Shown here piece after piece: positions 1 to 8,708 of a DNA stretch of 55,639 nucleotides. Under the pieces are notes generated by a model. It made no database searches. It saw only the letters and a program-made list of their open reading frames with translations, and was not told the origin of the DNA. The translations under genes and the position numbers were made by a program. Within the stretch, counting starts at the first letter, position 1. Each line of letters starts with the position of its first letter. Origin of the DNA: Dehalococcoidales bacterium (lineage in GTDB: Bacteria > Chloroflexota > Dehalococcoidia > Dehalococcoidales > UBA3254); the NCBI GenBank assembly GCA_016926695.1, contig JAFGOB010000104.1:1-55639 (forward strand). Direction: 5' to 3'.

Positions 1-212
1 TCATCGTCCTGAACAAAGTTCAGGCTTCCACTTGCGGAGTCCTCTGGCGACCCGGATGTCGACTCCAGAATGTCAGTACTTTCGTAGCAATCAATATGGC
101 AAAAGAGGCTATTGAGTTGTACCTTGATTCTTGTCAAGCCCACGGCGAATCCATACCCCGTGAAACAGGATTAGAGTCCCTGACACTTGCTGTAAAAAAA
201 CCGGTTTCCTGA
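1..212 (+). CDS. HicB-family antitoxin, C-terminal part (partial at window edge)
   Basis: The frame beginning at base 3 is open from the window edge to a TGA at 210-212. Its residues PGC, then fifteen residues, then EAIELYLD followed by HGESIP align without gaps to the core of HicB antitoxins, where the same spacing links the PGC strand to the EAIELYLE helix. The residues between them fit HicB poorly, and the part before PGC looks degenerate, so this may be a decaying copy. A HicA toxin would be expected upstream, outside the window. The stop abuts the stop of the convergent DegV gene with no gap. HicB proteins normally neutralise a small HicA mRNA interferase; here only the family resemblance can be supported. 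Confidence 0.55.
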   Translation, partial: IVLNKVQASTCGVLWRPGCRLQNVSTFVAINMAKEAIELYLDSCQAHGESIPRETGLESLTLAVKKPVS

Positions 213-1064
213 TCAGTTGTAGAAGGATACCGCATTGCAGGGGCCGGTCGTCCCGCACAGCACCGCCGAATACGGCGTCAGGAAAAGTTCGGCAACCTGA
301 TACCTGGCTTTTATCATTTCCGCCAGTTTCTGGCCATCCTCGATATTATTCGTATAGTGAACATTTACATGCACCGGCTTGCCCGGGTCCGTATATTCGC
401 CGATGGTATCCACCAGTTTACCGAAACATTCTTCTTTACTCTTAGCTGCGCCGAGGTCTTCCACCACGCCCGTGTTATGAAGCTGGGCGATCATGGGTTT
501 CAATTGTGCGAAAATTTCCGTTGGTACCGTTTTGGGGGCCCTTCCTACTTTGATGACGTATTTGGTGGTCTCCATACCGTTGATCCATTTGACCCTTTCA
601 GTCATTTCCTGCATTATCCCAACAACTTCAGCCCTGCTCTTGCCGGCGACAGCGGCCCGCGCCCCTTCCAGCACCACAAAACCCTCCGCCCCAATCGCGC
701 TGCGGCTGTCTACGACATCGATACTGAGAGGGTAATTGTCCGACTTTAGAATCGAGCAGGCCTGTACGGCCGATTGATAAGTGGCGCTCAGTGCCTTTGA
801 GACCAGGGCACATACCACATCGCGGCCGCCTTTCCCGGCTTTTTTAAAGGCTTCCATGAAGTCCCCGGGGCTTGGAGCCGCAGTGGAAAAAGACTGCATG
901 CTGTCGAACTGGCTCCAAAAATCAACATTGTTCATATCTATCAGGTCCCGGTACGACTTTCCGTTAATTGTAAGTACAATGGGAACAACTATAATGCCGT
1001 ATTCCTTTATCAGTTCAGGCGGCAGACAGGATACCGTATCGGCCACAATCGCTACTGCGGACAT
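213..1064 (-). CDS. DegV family fatty-acid-binding protein
   Basis: A 283-residue product, the usual DegV length. It opens with MSAVAIVADTVSCLPPE, carries the PSPGDF motif of the first lobe near residue 65, and ends with a CGTTGPCNAVSFY tail where the family has its HTGPG-type loop. DegV proteins bind a fatty acid between two lobes and in Firmicutes (FakB) present it to a kinase for phosphorylation; no FakA-like kinase is in this window, so the role is by family only. I chose the ATG at 1064 rather than an ATG 51 bases upstream because AAGGAGAGG lies just before it. It is monocistronic here and convergent with the HicB-like remnant. Confidence 0.88.
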   Translation of the reverse strand: MSAVAIVADTVSCLPPELIKEYGIIVVPIVLTINGKSYRDLIDMNNVDFWSQFDSMQSFSTAAPSPGDFMEAFKKAGKGGRDVVCALVSKALSATYQSAVQACSILKSDNYPLSIDVVDSRSAIGAEGFVVLEGARAAVAGKSRAEVVGIMQEMTERVKWINGMETTKYVIKVGRAPKTVPTEIFAQLKPMIAQLHNTGVVEDLGAAKSKEECFGKLVDTIGEYTDPGKPVHVNVHYTNNIEDGQKLAEMIKARYQVAELFLTPYSAVLCGTTGPCNAVSFYN

Positions 1065-1359
1065 CTTCCTCTCCTTTTTATATTTCCTCGAAATAATCAT
1101 TGCCTGATAACGCAATGGCAGTCCGGCGTATTCATCTCCGTTTCAGACAGTTTGAAAAGCGGACGCCGGGGGTACTGAATCTAATAATAATCCAAAATTA
1201 TAGATAATTCACCCCTGTTTTGAGATTTTATTGACAATAAAATGCAACCGGAATAGACTACTACCGGAGTCCGGAAAGTATGAAGCCGGGCTTTCATAGT
1301 CTGAAAGACGTACTTCTTGTTTTTTATATCTGCTTGAATCTTCAACGAGGACAATTACT

Positions 1360-2307
1360 ATGCTTGAACAAAACATGGGTATGAAAGAAAATATCAGAAC
1401 GGTTACTTGCGAAGATATGACCTGGGTTGATGTTGTTCCGCCGACACCGGAGGCGATGAAGTATCTTGGACAAAACTATAATCTCCAGCAGCTTACTCTG
1501 GAAGACTGCCTCAGCCGCAGGCAGATTTCAAAAATGGATGTCTTTCCGGACCACCTGTTCTTTGTCTTCCATTTCAATCATTATGACAAGAATACCCGTA
1601 TCAGTACCAAGCGCCAGTGGTCGGCCTTTATTGGTGAGAACTTCATTATCACCGTTCATACCGGGGAACTAAGGTCGCTGGTAAACCTGTTCAAAGAGTG
1701 TCAGATCAACAGCGAGTCCCGGCAGAAGTATTTAAGCAAAGGTTCCGGCTTTCTGCTTTACCAGATAATCGATAAGGCGGTTGATTCCTATTTTCCCGTG
1801 CTGGACAAGATATTAAGTCTGCTGGAGCAATCGGAAGACAGCGTTTTTAACGAGGATGTCGAAGCCACCACGGAGCTTAGTATTCTCCGCCGTGACATTA
1901 TTACCCAGCGTATGGTGATGCTGCCGACACGTACCCTTTTAGTTGAGATGAGAAACAGACTGCTTCGCTACAGCCGGGTGGAAATAACCTCGTACTATGA
2001 TGACCTGATAGACCATATGAACAAGATTTGCCAGACGCTGGATGAATGCAAGGAAGTTGTCGAAGTGTTCAAGGATGCCGACTATTCCCTGGTTACCCAG
2101 CACCTGAACCGCGTGGTGCGTTCCCTGAACATCATCGCCACCGTCATTCTGCCCTTCCTGGCTATCTCCAGCATCTTCGGCATGAACGTGGCCATGCCGG
2201 GAGGACTTGAGAGCGGCAACTACATCCCCTTTGTTGTTATACTGGCGGTGATGGTCTTGCTGACAATAGCGTTGATGTACTATTTCCGCCGACGCAACTG
2301 GAACTAG
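1360..2307 (+). CDS. corA: CorA-family divalent cation transporter
   Basis: A 315-residue protein with the CorA layout: a long soluble alpha/beta and helical N-terminal part and two transmembrane helices at the C-terminus (about residues 255-280 and 288-308). The diagnostic GMN motif lies in the sequence IFGMNVAMPG at the end of the first helix, followed by the short acidic loop and a basic tail (YFRRRNWN). CorA pentamers carry Mg2+, Co2+ or related ions across the membrane. The start has a purine-rich CGAGGAC about ten bases upstream. It stands alone, with a strong palindrome after its stop. Confidence 0.92.
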   Translation: MLEQNMGMKENIRTVTCEDMTWVDVVPPTPEAMKYLGQNYNLQQLTLEDCLSRRQISKMDVFPDHLFFVFHFNHYDKNTRISTKRQWSAFIGENFIITVHTGELRSLVNLFKECQINSESRQKYLSKGSGFLLYQIIDKAVDSYFPVLDKILSLLEQSEDSVFNEDVEATTELSILRRDIITQRMVMLPTRTLLVEMRNRLLRYSRVEITSYYDDLIDHMNKICQTLDECKEVVEVFKDADYSLVTQHLNRVVRSLNIIATVILPFLAISSIFGMNVAMPGGLESGNYIPFVVILAVMVLLTIALMYYFRRRNWN

Positions 2308-2328
2308 AATCAACATATATTTCATTTC

Positions 2329-2383
2329 ACCCTCACCTTCTTATTCCTCTCCCATCAAGGGAGAGGAATAAGAAGGTGAGGGT
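2329..2383. terminator. 25-bp perfect inverted repeat between convergent genes
   Basis: Two perfectly complementary 25-base arms (2329-2353 and 2359-2383) are separated by the loop ATCAA. The hairpin lies 21 bases after the corA stop and 13 bases before the end of the minus-strand ferredoxin gene, so it can serve as a bidirectional terminator. It has no long T-run, and its sequence also fits the class of short mobile palindromes found between convergent genes. Confidence 0.6.
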
Positions 2384-2396
2384 AGCTCAACCGGGC

Positions 2397-3227
2397 TTAT
2401 TTTACGGCGGTCAAAGGTATCTCTCCCAGGTTGATATCCTCAGCAGTATCCAGCTTTTTGAACTCTTTCACGGCGAAACCTTCAGCCTCAATCTTGAGTG
2501 AGAACCTGTCTTCTTTCAGCTCTTTAAACCAGAAGTCGCCGAACCCGTCCGTCATAACGGTGTAATTTTCACCCGGATCGGCATCATTGGTCAGTGTGCA
2601 GGCCGCTCCTTTGACGATTTCTTTTTTCACCGGGTCATAGACCAGTCCGCCTACAAACCTCCGGGGAATACCGGCATAATATACCCGCGGCCTGGTGCCG
2701 AGCTCCGCTTTGAGCACCTCGGCTCCCGGGGCTATTTTTTCCAGCTCGGACTCGTCTATAAATCTGAGTGCCAGGGTCGGGCAGAAGTCCACGCAGCGGG
2801 GCTCTTTCCAGCCCTGGTCCAGTAAATGCGCGCAGCCCGTGCACTTCTGCGCTATATTAAGTTCGTCATTGAAATATATGGCGTGGTAAGGGCAGATATC
2901 CACGCAGCTCTTACAGCCGGTACACTTCCCGGGATTTATGATCACCAGGCCGTCCTGCCGCTTGTATATCGCGCCTTCCATGGGACAGGCTTTCATACAG
3001 GGCGCATCGTCGCAGTGCATACACATATTGATGGTGTAGTGAACTTTCACCTTGGGCGCCGTACCTCTCACGTTCTCTATCATCTTCAGCCAGAAATGCC
3101 CGGTATCAGGCTGGGGTCTGGCTGCCGGCGACCAGTCATTGCCGACGTGCTCGTCTTTGCAGGCGATCTGGCAGCCGTGACAGCCGTTGCATTTTGCCGC
3201 GTCAAAAACAAAAACTTTTTTAGTCAT
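2397..3227 (-). CDS. Transhydroxylase-type iron-sulfur subunit (four [4Fe-4S] clusters plus C-terminal beta domain)
   Basis: A 276-residue electron-transfer subunit. Sixteen cysteines form four ferredoxin-type sets: C13/16/19/23, C69/72/77/81, C102/105/108/112 and C129/132/145/149. After ELGTRPRVYY (about residues 175-184) comes a carboxypeptidase-regulatory/Cna-B-like beta domain to the end. That order, the length near 275 and the ELGT(R/K)PRVYY link match the small subunit of pyrogallol-phloroglucinol transhydroxylase of Pelobacter acidigallici (AthS, as I remember it). That enzyme has lost the cysteines of one cluster, while here all four sets are intact. The gene starts two bases after the stop of the catalytic subunit, with an AAGGAG site, so the two are co-translated. 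Other DMSO-reductase B subunits share the clusters but usually lack the C-terminal domain. Confidence 0.85.
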   Translation of the reverse strand: MTKKVFVFDAAKCNGCHGCQIACKDEHVGNDWSPAARPQPDTGHFWLKMIENVRGTAPKVKVHYTINMCMHCDDAPCMKACPMEGAIYKRQDGLVIINPGKCTGCKSCVDICPYHAIYFNDELNIAQKCTGCAHLLDQGWKEPRCVDFCPTLALRFIDESELEKIAPGAEVLKAELGTRPRVYYAGIPRRFVGGLVYDPVKKEIVKGAACTLTNDADPGENYTVMTDGFGDFWFKELKEDRFSLKIEAEGFAVKEFKKLDTAEDINLGEIPLTAVK

Positions 3228-3229
3228 GT

Positions 3230-5836
3230 TCAGTTTTCTCCTTCAACCCAGGCATTGAAGCGCAGGCCGGATGCGGCATCGTATTCTCTCTTGAATGCCT
3301 CAGGATATTTTTTCTTCCATTCCTCCATCTGTGCCATGGATACCCTCTCCACCTCGCACAGGTAGCCGCTGGTAGCCATACCCCAGCAGTTCTGAGACGT
3401 ACCGTTTTCGGGTGAAATCAGGTTGCTGGCCCCTCCCCGGTCGATGAACTGCCCGTCTTCAGTGACAATGATATCCGCCCTGGCGCCGTGGTCCATGGAA
3501 ACAGCGCCCCGGATGATTCTTTCCCAGACAATCGCTCCGCCCAGTACCGAACCCCTTTCGTTGTAGACCCTCACGATGTCCCCGCTCTGTATGCCCCTCT
3601 TTTCGGCATCGGCGGGATTGATCCAGACAGGCTCATACAGGTAGCCGTCGTAGGCCCTGACCTTGCAGGTAGCGATTTCACGCGTCCAGTCGATGTCATC
3701 GTTCTGGGCGTGCGTCCTCCAGCGCGGATGGTTGGCCATCATCAGCAGGGTATACCTCTTAGCCCTTTCGCTGGAAAGCCTCTCATCATGGCTGGGCCCT
3801 TTCTCAATCCATTTGGGTATGGGCGGCCTTTCAGTATCGTCCGGGAAGTGCTCGGCCAGCCTCCCGGAATAAAATTCGAGTTTGCCGCTGGGAGTAGCCA
3901 GCGGGTACCTGACCGGGTCCTCATAGAACAGCTTCATGCCGGCCGGCGCCTTCTCCCAGTCCGTGGTGGTCGGAATTATAAAGTAGTCATTTTCATTGAG
4001 TTTTTCCCACGAGACCAGTTCCGCTACTCCGCACTTTTCCCATCCCTCTTTGATCTTGTCCAGGACTGTTTTTCCGCTGGTATATTCCTCATAGACACCC
4101 AGCTTTTTGGCAACCTCTCCGGCAGCTTCATAATCGCTCTTCGATTCACCGATGGGTTCTATAGCCTTTTTCTCGAAGGCAATACCCTTCATGGGAACGC
4201 CTATGCTGATCATGGAGAAATCGTCTTCCTCCAGCTTGGTATTGGTGGGCAGGATAATATCCGCCAGTATGGCATCATTCTCCAGCCAGGGATGCTGTAC
4301 AACGATAGTCTCGATCTTGGGACTCCTGAAGGCGTCGTGAGTCTTGAAGGCGCTGTTCCAGCAGGTGCTGCGGCAGGGATTGTCCATCCAGATCATGTGT
4401 ATTTCGCTGCCGCCCTCCTCTTTGGGAATGGGATATTGATAATGCTTGAACTGGTCCTCCACCAGGGCATAAAGCGAAGTACTGCCCCAGTGGCTGACCG
4501 GAGGATCGAGGATGGCCTGGTGCAAAAGGGTTTTGGGAATGATCTGTTTGGTCAGGTTCAAAAGCGGCCGTCCGCTCCAGACCTCGTTCCTGATCCTGGC
4601 CAGGTCCAGCATTTTAACCGGCCGGGGCAGGTCTACCTGGGAAAGCCCGTCACCCAGCTTGGAATAGGAATGAACCCCCGGTTTGCCCAGTCCCTGCATA
4701 CCCATCAGGCAGCACTCCAGCCTGGCCGGCTCATGGGAATACGGTCCTCTGATATACGACCCCCCGTAATAATGCAGGGTCGATGTGACGTTACCGGCCC
4801 ATTCACGAGCCAGCGCCTTGATGGTCCACTCGGAGATGCCGGTCTTTTCAGAGGCCCATTCAGGCGTCTTGGGGATGCCGTCTTCCTTACCCGTGACGTA
4901 GTCGGAAAACTTTTCAAACCCGACCACGTGGGTTTCTACGTATTTCTTATCGTAAGTGCCTTCGGTAATCCACGTGTAAGCGATGGCCAACTGAAGCGCC
5001 GCATCGGTATTGGGCAGGATGGGGATCCATTTGTCAGCATGTATCCCGGCCGAGTAGTTCAGGTCAGGGCTGATAAAGACCTGCCTCTTGCCCAGCGACT
5101 GCCAGAAAAAGACCACCTGGCTGGCAAACTGGCCCGCAAAACCCCAGGGCGTGGTCTCCAGGTCGGCCCCGATGTGTATCAGCATATTAGAGTGCCGGGT
5201 AATATCGACCATCAGGTTGTCGGCCGGCATGGGATGCCCCTGAACGCCATTGCCCCAGACATGCTCCGCCCCCCAGTACCAGCCTTCCCAGCTATCGGCA
5301 TTTCTCACCGCCTGGGTATAACCTCCGGCCTTCTCCATGCAGAGCATATTGCAGGAGTGAGGCCCGTGCACCGTCTTGGTCTCACCGTGCCCGTCTCCAT
5401 GACAGAGCACGGCGAAAGGACCGTATTTGGCCCGGATACGCCTGATCTCACCGGCAATGATTGTAGTGGCTTCATCCCAGGATATCCGCTTATACTTGCT
5501 TTTTCCCCTGTTCTGGGGATTCCTTTCACCGTTGGGGTCCCAGTCCACCCTCTTGAGGGGGTACTTTATCCTGTTAGGTGAATAGGCGCGCTTCTTGTAG
5601 GCCAGGGCATAGGGGGCCAACTGGCTTTTCATCAGGGGTTCAAGCACTTTGCCGTCCTGCTCGATCCTCCAGGGCGCAAGCTGATCGCGGGTATATTTTT
5701 CATCGTAGTGCAGAGGACGTATCCTGACAATCCTGCCGTCTTTTACATCCACCGAGGCAGGATCGCCGTTACGGGTGAAGGAACATTGACTGAACGATTT
5801 GACAACAGTTTTGGACTCAGGAATTTTCTTTGCCAT
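3230..5836 (-). CDS. Molybdopterin oxidoreductase, pyrogallol/phloroglucinol transhydroxylase-like catalytic subunit
   Basis: An 868-residue member of the DMSO reductase family that binds bis-molybdopterin guanine dinucleotide. It has no N-terminal CxxC cluster motif. Features shared with Pelobacter transhydroxylase large subunit (about 875 residues): YPLKRVDWDPNGERNPQ near residue 92, RISWDEA near 118, and D181-S182-W183-EGW at the place where the Pelobacter enzyme has its catalytic Asp and the Mo-ligating Ser. Histidines 146 and 150 fall near its active-site His. The natural reaction transfers a hydroxyl between aromatic triols without net redox; the true substrate here is unknown and a reductase or dehydrogenase role is possible. 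The start has AAAGGAG upstream. Gene order on this strand is transporter, catalytic subunit, Fe-S subunit. Confidence 0.87.
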   Translation of the reverse strand: MAKKIPESKTVVKSFSQCSFTRNGDPASVDVKDGRIVRIRPLHYDEKYTRDQLAPWRIEQDGKVLEPLMKSQLAPYALAYKKRAYSPNRIKYPLKRVDWDPNGERNPQNRGKSKYKRISWDEATTIIAGEIRRIRAKYGPFAVLCHGDGHGETKTVHGPHSCNMLCMEKAGGYTQAVRNADSWEGWYWGAEHVWGNGVQGHPMPADNLMVDITRHSNMLIHIGADLETTPWGFAGQFASQVVFFWQSLGKRQVFISPDLNYSAGIHADKWIPILPNTDAALQLAIAYTWITEGTYDKKYVETHVVGFEKFSDYVTGKEDGIPKTPEWASEKTGISEWTIKALAREWAGNVTSTLHYYGGSYIRGPYSHEPARLECCLMGMQGLGKPGVHSYSKLGDGLSQVDLPRPVKMLDLARIRNEVWSGRPLLNLTKQIIPKTLLHQAILDPPVSHWGSTSLYALVEDQFKHYQYPIPKEEGGSEIHMIWMDNPCRSTCWNSAFKTHDAFRSPKIETIVVQHPWLENDAILADIILPTNTKLEEDDFSMISIGVPMKGIAFEKKAIEPIGESKSDYEAAGEVAKKLGVYEEYTSGKTVLDKIKEGWEKCGVAELVSWEKLNENDYFIIPTTTDWEKAPAGMKLFYEDPVRYPLATPSGKLEFYSGRLAEHFPDDTERPPIPKWIEKGPSHDERLSSERAKRYTLLMMANHPRWRTHAQNDDIDWTREIATCKVRAYDGYLYEPVWINPADAEKRGIQSGDIVRVYNERGSVLGGAIVWERIIRGAVSMDHGARADIIVTEDGQFIDRGGASNLISPENGTSQNCWGMATSGYLCEVERVSMAQMEEWKKKYPEAFKREYDAASGLRFNAWVEGEN

Positions 5837-5945
5837 TGCCTTCTTCTCCTTTTAGTTGATTGACCAGGTTTATGTAAACAACGTATCCGGCTGTCACTTT
5901 TATTCACCCGGTAAGAGGCCTCAAGTGCCCCCCTGCCAGGGCCGG

Positions 5946-7220
5946 TTATTCGGATGCCCCCTTTATCCTGTTTACTGCGCCTGCCGCTTCGAGCGCCCCC
6001 TTTTCCGCAGCGCGTTCAGGCATACCTGTAAAGTAAATGATAAAGGCCAGGAAGCAAATTACCGCACCTATCAGCATGGCGATAAGATAGCTTCCGGTAG
6101 CGTCGAAGAATTTTCCGCCCAGAATGGGCCCGACAATCGCCGACATACCGTATGCCAGGAAAACGAGGGGGTAAATAGTACCTATTTTCTGCACGCCCCA
6201 TATGGAGCCAACGTTGGAGGCATAGAGGGTGAAATCCGCTCCGAAACAGAAACCGAAGACCAGTACCATAACGATAAAAGCGGCGTCAGTACGCATAAAG
6301 GCCCACATTACCAGCGTCATAACAACAACAGAAAAAATGGAGATCAGGATTGACTTGCGGCTGCCGATCATATCGTTGATCTGTCCCCAGGTCAGCCTGC
6401 CGATAAGATTCCCTACGGACATAAGCGTGATGCCCAGTGTGGCTGCCCATTCGCTGATCCCCAGCGAAATGCCCAGGGGCTTCAGATTGCCGTAAAACAA
6501 CAGAGGCGCCAGTGCGGCGCAGAAGGTGGTGGCTGCCAGTACCCAGTAACGCCTGTCTCTGAAGATATCGGCATAGCTGAACTGGAAGACCTGGCTTGTC
6601 CTCTCTTTCGATTCCCAGGGGGGATTGGCTAAAAATAGGGCGCAGACCAGGTAGATCGCTCCCAGGATAATACCCAGCAGACGGTATACCTCCAGCACTC
6701 CCATACCTCCATTTAATAGAGGTTGAGCAATATTCGATACCAGCACTGCTCCGCCTCCGAAACCGGACATGGCGATCCCGGTAGCCAGCCCCTTGTTCCG
6801 CGGCAGCCATTTATTGACCGTTGAAATAATGGTGATATAAGCCAGGGCCATGCCAATTCCGTTGATCAGTCCAAGCCCCACAATTAATATGATAATACTT
6901 CCCTGCGATAATGAGGCGATTATGTAACCCAGACTGAAGAAGACGGCGCCCGCCACCGCGGTCTTTTGCGGACCGAACCTGCGCTCAATCCTGCCGATAA
7001 AACAGTTGGAGATAGCCAGAAGGGCTATGATGAAACCGAAGATAATCTGGGTATCTGTTGTGGTAAGCCCGTATTCGGACTTGAGCGGTTTAACGAAGAC
7101 ACTCCAGGCATAAACGGACCCCGCACATAGCATGATGATAAAAGAGGCCAGGATGATTACTACATAACGCCAGGCCGGTATCCCGGTCGTCATTCCAATA
7201 TCTTTTTGATTATCTGACAT
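5946..7220 (-). CDS. OFA-family MFS transporter (oxalate/formate antiporter-like)
   Basis: A 424-residue, twelve-helix major facilitator. The N-terminal signature of the OFA branch is visible in the first helix and loop (AGSVYAWSVFVKPLKSEYG). A GxGxGxG-like stretch follows in helices 4-5 (GIAMSGFGGGAV), with a cytosolic centre and a second six-helix half. Members exchange or import small carboxylates such as oxalate, formate or other organic acids. It precedes the transhydroxylase-like pair by 109 bases on the same strand and likely brings in the substrate or removes the product. A ribosome site GGAG lies before the ATG. A promoter and palindromic operator lie just upstream. Confidence 0.86.
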   Translation of the reverse strand: MSDNQKDIGMTTGIPAWRYVVIILASFIIMLCAGSVYAWSVFVKPLKSEYGLTTTDTQIIFGFIIALLAISNCFIGRIERRFGPQKTAVAGAVFFSLGYIIASLSQGSIIILIVGLGLINGIGMALAYITIISTVNKWLPRNKGLATGIAMSGFGGGAVLVSNIAQPLLNGGMGVLEVYRLLGIILGAIYLVCALFLANPPWESKERTSQVFQFSYADIFRDRRYWVLAATTFCAALAPLLFYGNLKPLGISLGISEWAATLGITLMSVGNLIGRLTWGQINDMIGSRKSILISIFSVVVMTLVMWAFMRTDAAFIVMVLVFGFCFGADFTLYASNVGSIWGVQKIGTIYPLVFLAYGMSAIVGPILGGKFFDATGSYLIAMLIGAVICFLAFIIYFTGMPERAAEKGALEAAGAVNRIKGASE

Positions 7221-7283
7221 CTGCAGCTCCTATCATGTCAAGAGCGTTCTATTCGCATGTCACGGAGGATAAAATCAAGTTAT

Positions 7284-7312
7284 AGTATAAGTGATATCGC
7301 TATAGGTATCCA
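7284..7312 (-). promoter_or_regulatory. Predicted sigma-70-type promoter for the transporter/transhydroxylase operon
   Basis: On the minus strand TGGATA (7312-7307) and TATACT (7289-7284) are separated by exactly 17 bases, and the -10 lies about 65 bases before the transporter ATG. The -35 is inside the palindrome described next. Predicted by eye from hexamer match only. Confidence 0.45.
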
Positions 7313-7333
7313 TATTGGTATCGATGTCGATAT
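7294..7333. promoter_or_regulatory. Long imperfect palindrome overlapping the -35 (candidate MarR operator)
   Basis: Arms 7294-7310 (ATATCGCTATAGGTATC) and 7317-7333 match as inverted repeats at 12 of 17 positions around a 6-base centre. The palindrome covers the -35 hexamer and part of the spacer, the position expected for a repressor. The nearest regulator is the MarR protein encoded about 600 bases upstream on the same strand. MarR proteins bind palindromes of this general kind, but the pairing is inferred. Confidence 0.45.
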
Positions 7334-7576
7334 TTGATTATATTATAGCCCGCTAAAGCCGGAACTGTCAACGGAGCCAATCTATTGGTCTTCATTTTCA
7401 AATGGATGATTTACGGACTGATGGTGTCTTAATATTATGGCTGGTAGATGCCCTACCCTAATTTATAATCCGGAGTACTTTAAGCCACGGTTCAGGATAC
7501 TTACCGGTCTTTTTCAAATGGGCTGTTTTCTGAAAACGTGGGTGAATTTTATACAGTAAATTAATGAATCACCCTT

Positions 7577-7784
7577 GCGTAGGGGCGGGTTTATCCTTTA
7601 CTCACTAACAACCCGCCCGCCCCGGGCTATTGAAATCAGGTGGTCACCATGTATAAAAAGAAATATCGCTTCATTCATTATCTTGATATTGTTGACCGGA
7701 ATATTCGTTGTGATGCCTGATCATATTCACGGTTTAATCTATATTCAGAAGGCCAAGCGGGCGGGTTTAAAACCCGCACCCTAC
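7577..7784 (+). repeat. REP-like palindrome pair around the transposase remnant
   Basis: Two GC-rich palindromes in opposite orientation. The first (7577-7624) has arms GTAGGGGCGGGTT and AACCCGCCCGCC around an AT-rich centre. The second (7757-7784) is GCGGGCGGGTTT joined to AAACCCGCACCCTAC. The same head (GTAGGG) and tail (GCGGGC) recur in two other pairs in this window. The second copy lies inside the transposase reading frame without breaking it, encoding residues around AGLKPAP. Confidence 0.7.
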
Positions 7785-7925
7785 AGACCGTATCCGCTAT
7801 CCGAAATAGAACATGCCTTTAAAATGTATTCTTCATGTAAAATCGAAGCTACAAAGGAATACACCGGGAACACACATCTGGCAGAGATGGTATTACGAAT
7901 ATGTTGTTCGCAGAAAAAGGCGACA
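7690..7925 (+). pseudogene. REP-associated tyrosine transposase (RAYT, Y1_Tnp/HUH) remnant
   Basis: One frame encodes VVMPDHIHGLI, the histidine motif of Y1 (HUH) transposases, followed by a segment ending SEIEHAFKMYSS, as in RAYTs. The conserved NTPGTHIWQRWYYEYVVR that should follow is in the next frame, so there is a frameshift near 7870. The N-terminal third is missing, and the end runs into the convergent MarR gene. RAYTs mobilise REP palindromes by single-strand nicking. The palindromes here are its likely substrates, but this copy cannot make a working enzyme. Confidence 0.75.
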
Positions 7926-7938
7926 CTATAGCAGGGAA

Positions 7939-8451
7939 TCAACGCTCTTCGGGGAAGTGGGAAAGGTAAGGCGGGATATAGTCTATACCCAGCAGATTGC
8001 GCGCTTTTACCAGCAATACCTTCAGGTATTCGGCTAAATGCTGCTTATCCTCTTCGGATAACGTAGAGAATATTTCATCAATAGATTTTTTTGAGTCTTT
8101 ATTATACAGTTCATGGCCTTTTTTTGTCATTGCGATTTTATATTCCTTGCTGCCGGTCAGCCTGACCTTTTTCACCAGTCCCTGCTCGGCCATCTTGATG
8201 ATCAGGTTGGATACCGAATGGTGCTGGCGCATGGTGTATTTGGAAATCAGGGTCAGCGTCGTTTCTCCGCCGGCATTATAGATGGTATTCAGCACCTGGG
8301 CCTGGGCTGTAGACAGGCCGTAGGGTGTCAGTTCAAGCTCGCGCAGCCTGGATATAGCATACTGGGTGCGGGACAGCAATACCCAAAAATCGAACGGATT
8401 ATCCAGTGAGAGGTCCCCGTACATATATTCTTCGGGTTCTTTGTTGTCCAT
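7939..8451 (-). CDS. MarR-family transcriptional regulator
   Basis: A 170-residue winged helix-turn-helix protein. The order is an N-terminal dimer helix, then LSTAQAQVLNTIYNAGGETTLTLISKY (helices 2-3), the recognition helix around RQHHSVSNLIIKMAEQGLV, and a wing around KKVRLTGSKEYKIAMTKKG. C-terminal helices follow. The domain order and the LSxxQxxVL pattern are typical of MarR proteins, which usually repress a neighbouring transporter or catabolic gene until a small aromatic or acidic ligand binds. It lies upstream of, and on the same strand as, the transporter/transhydroxylase operon, separated by the transposase remnant. GGGAG sits nine bases before the ATG. Confidence 0.88.
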   Translation of the reverse strand: MDNKEPEEYMYGDLSLDNPFDFWVLLSRTQYAISRLRELELTPYGLSTAQAQVLNTIYNAGGETTLTLISKYTMRQHHSVSNLIIKMAEQGLVKKVRLTGSKEYKIAMTKKGHELYNKDSKKSIDEIFSTLSEEDKQHLAEYLKVLLVKARNLLGIDYIPPYLSHFPEER

Positions 8452-8708
8452 TTGATATCTCCCATTCCCTCCACTTTGAAGAATTATAGAACATATAGGA
8501 TTAGTTGTCGATAACCGGAGATGCTACGTTGACAGACCTCATCTCAATTGGCCACCCGGCAGCATATACGCGGAGTAAAGTCCCTCCTCATAATGTATAT
8601 ATATTCTATTTTCTCCCGCTCACCCTTAACCCCCGGCCCCCGGACTGTTACTCCTGCGGTATTCATATTATACTGAGACCATCAGCCAATCTCGCGGGGG
8701 AACGATTG

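Noticed and set aside
1264..1307. Short inverted repeats before corA (for example CTTTCA-TAGTC-TGAAAG)
   Set aside because: Too short and overlapping to distinguish a regulatory element from chance; no known Mg2+ riboswitch features.
3488..5581. A 697-codon open frame on the plus strand
   Set aside because: It is the antisense shadow of the molybdopterin enzyme gene; it has no ribosome site and no family motif, while the minus strand is clearly coding.
7813..8037. A 74-codon plus-strand frame running into the MarR gene
   Set aside because: Only its first third resembles the RAYT C-terminal part; the rest is antisense to MarR. It is treated as part of the transposase remnant.
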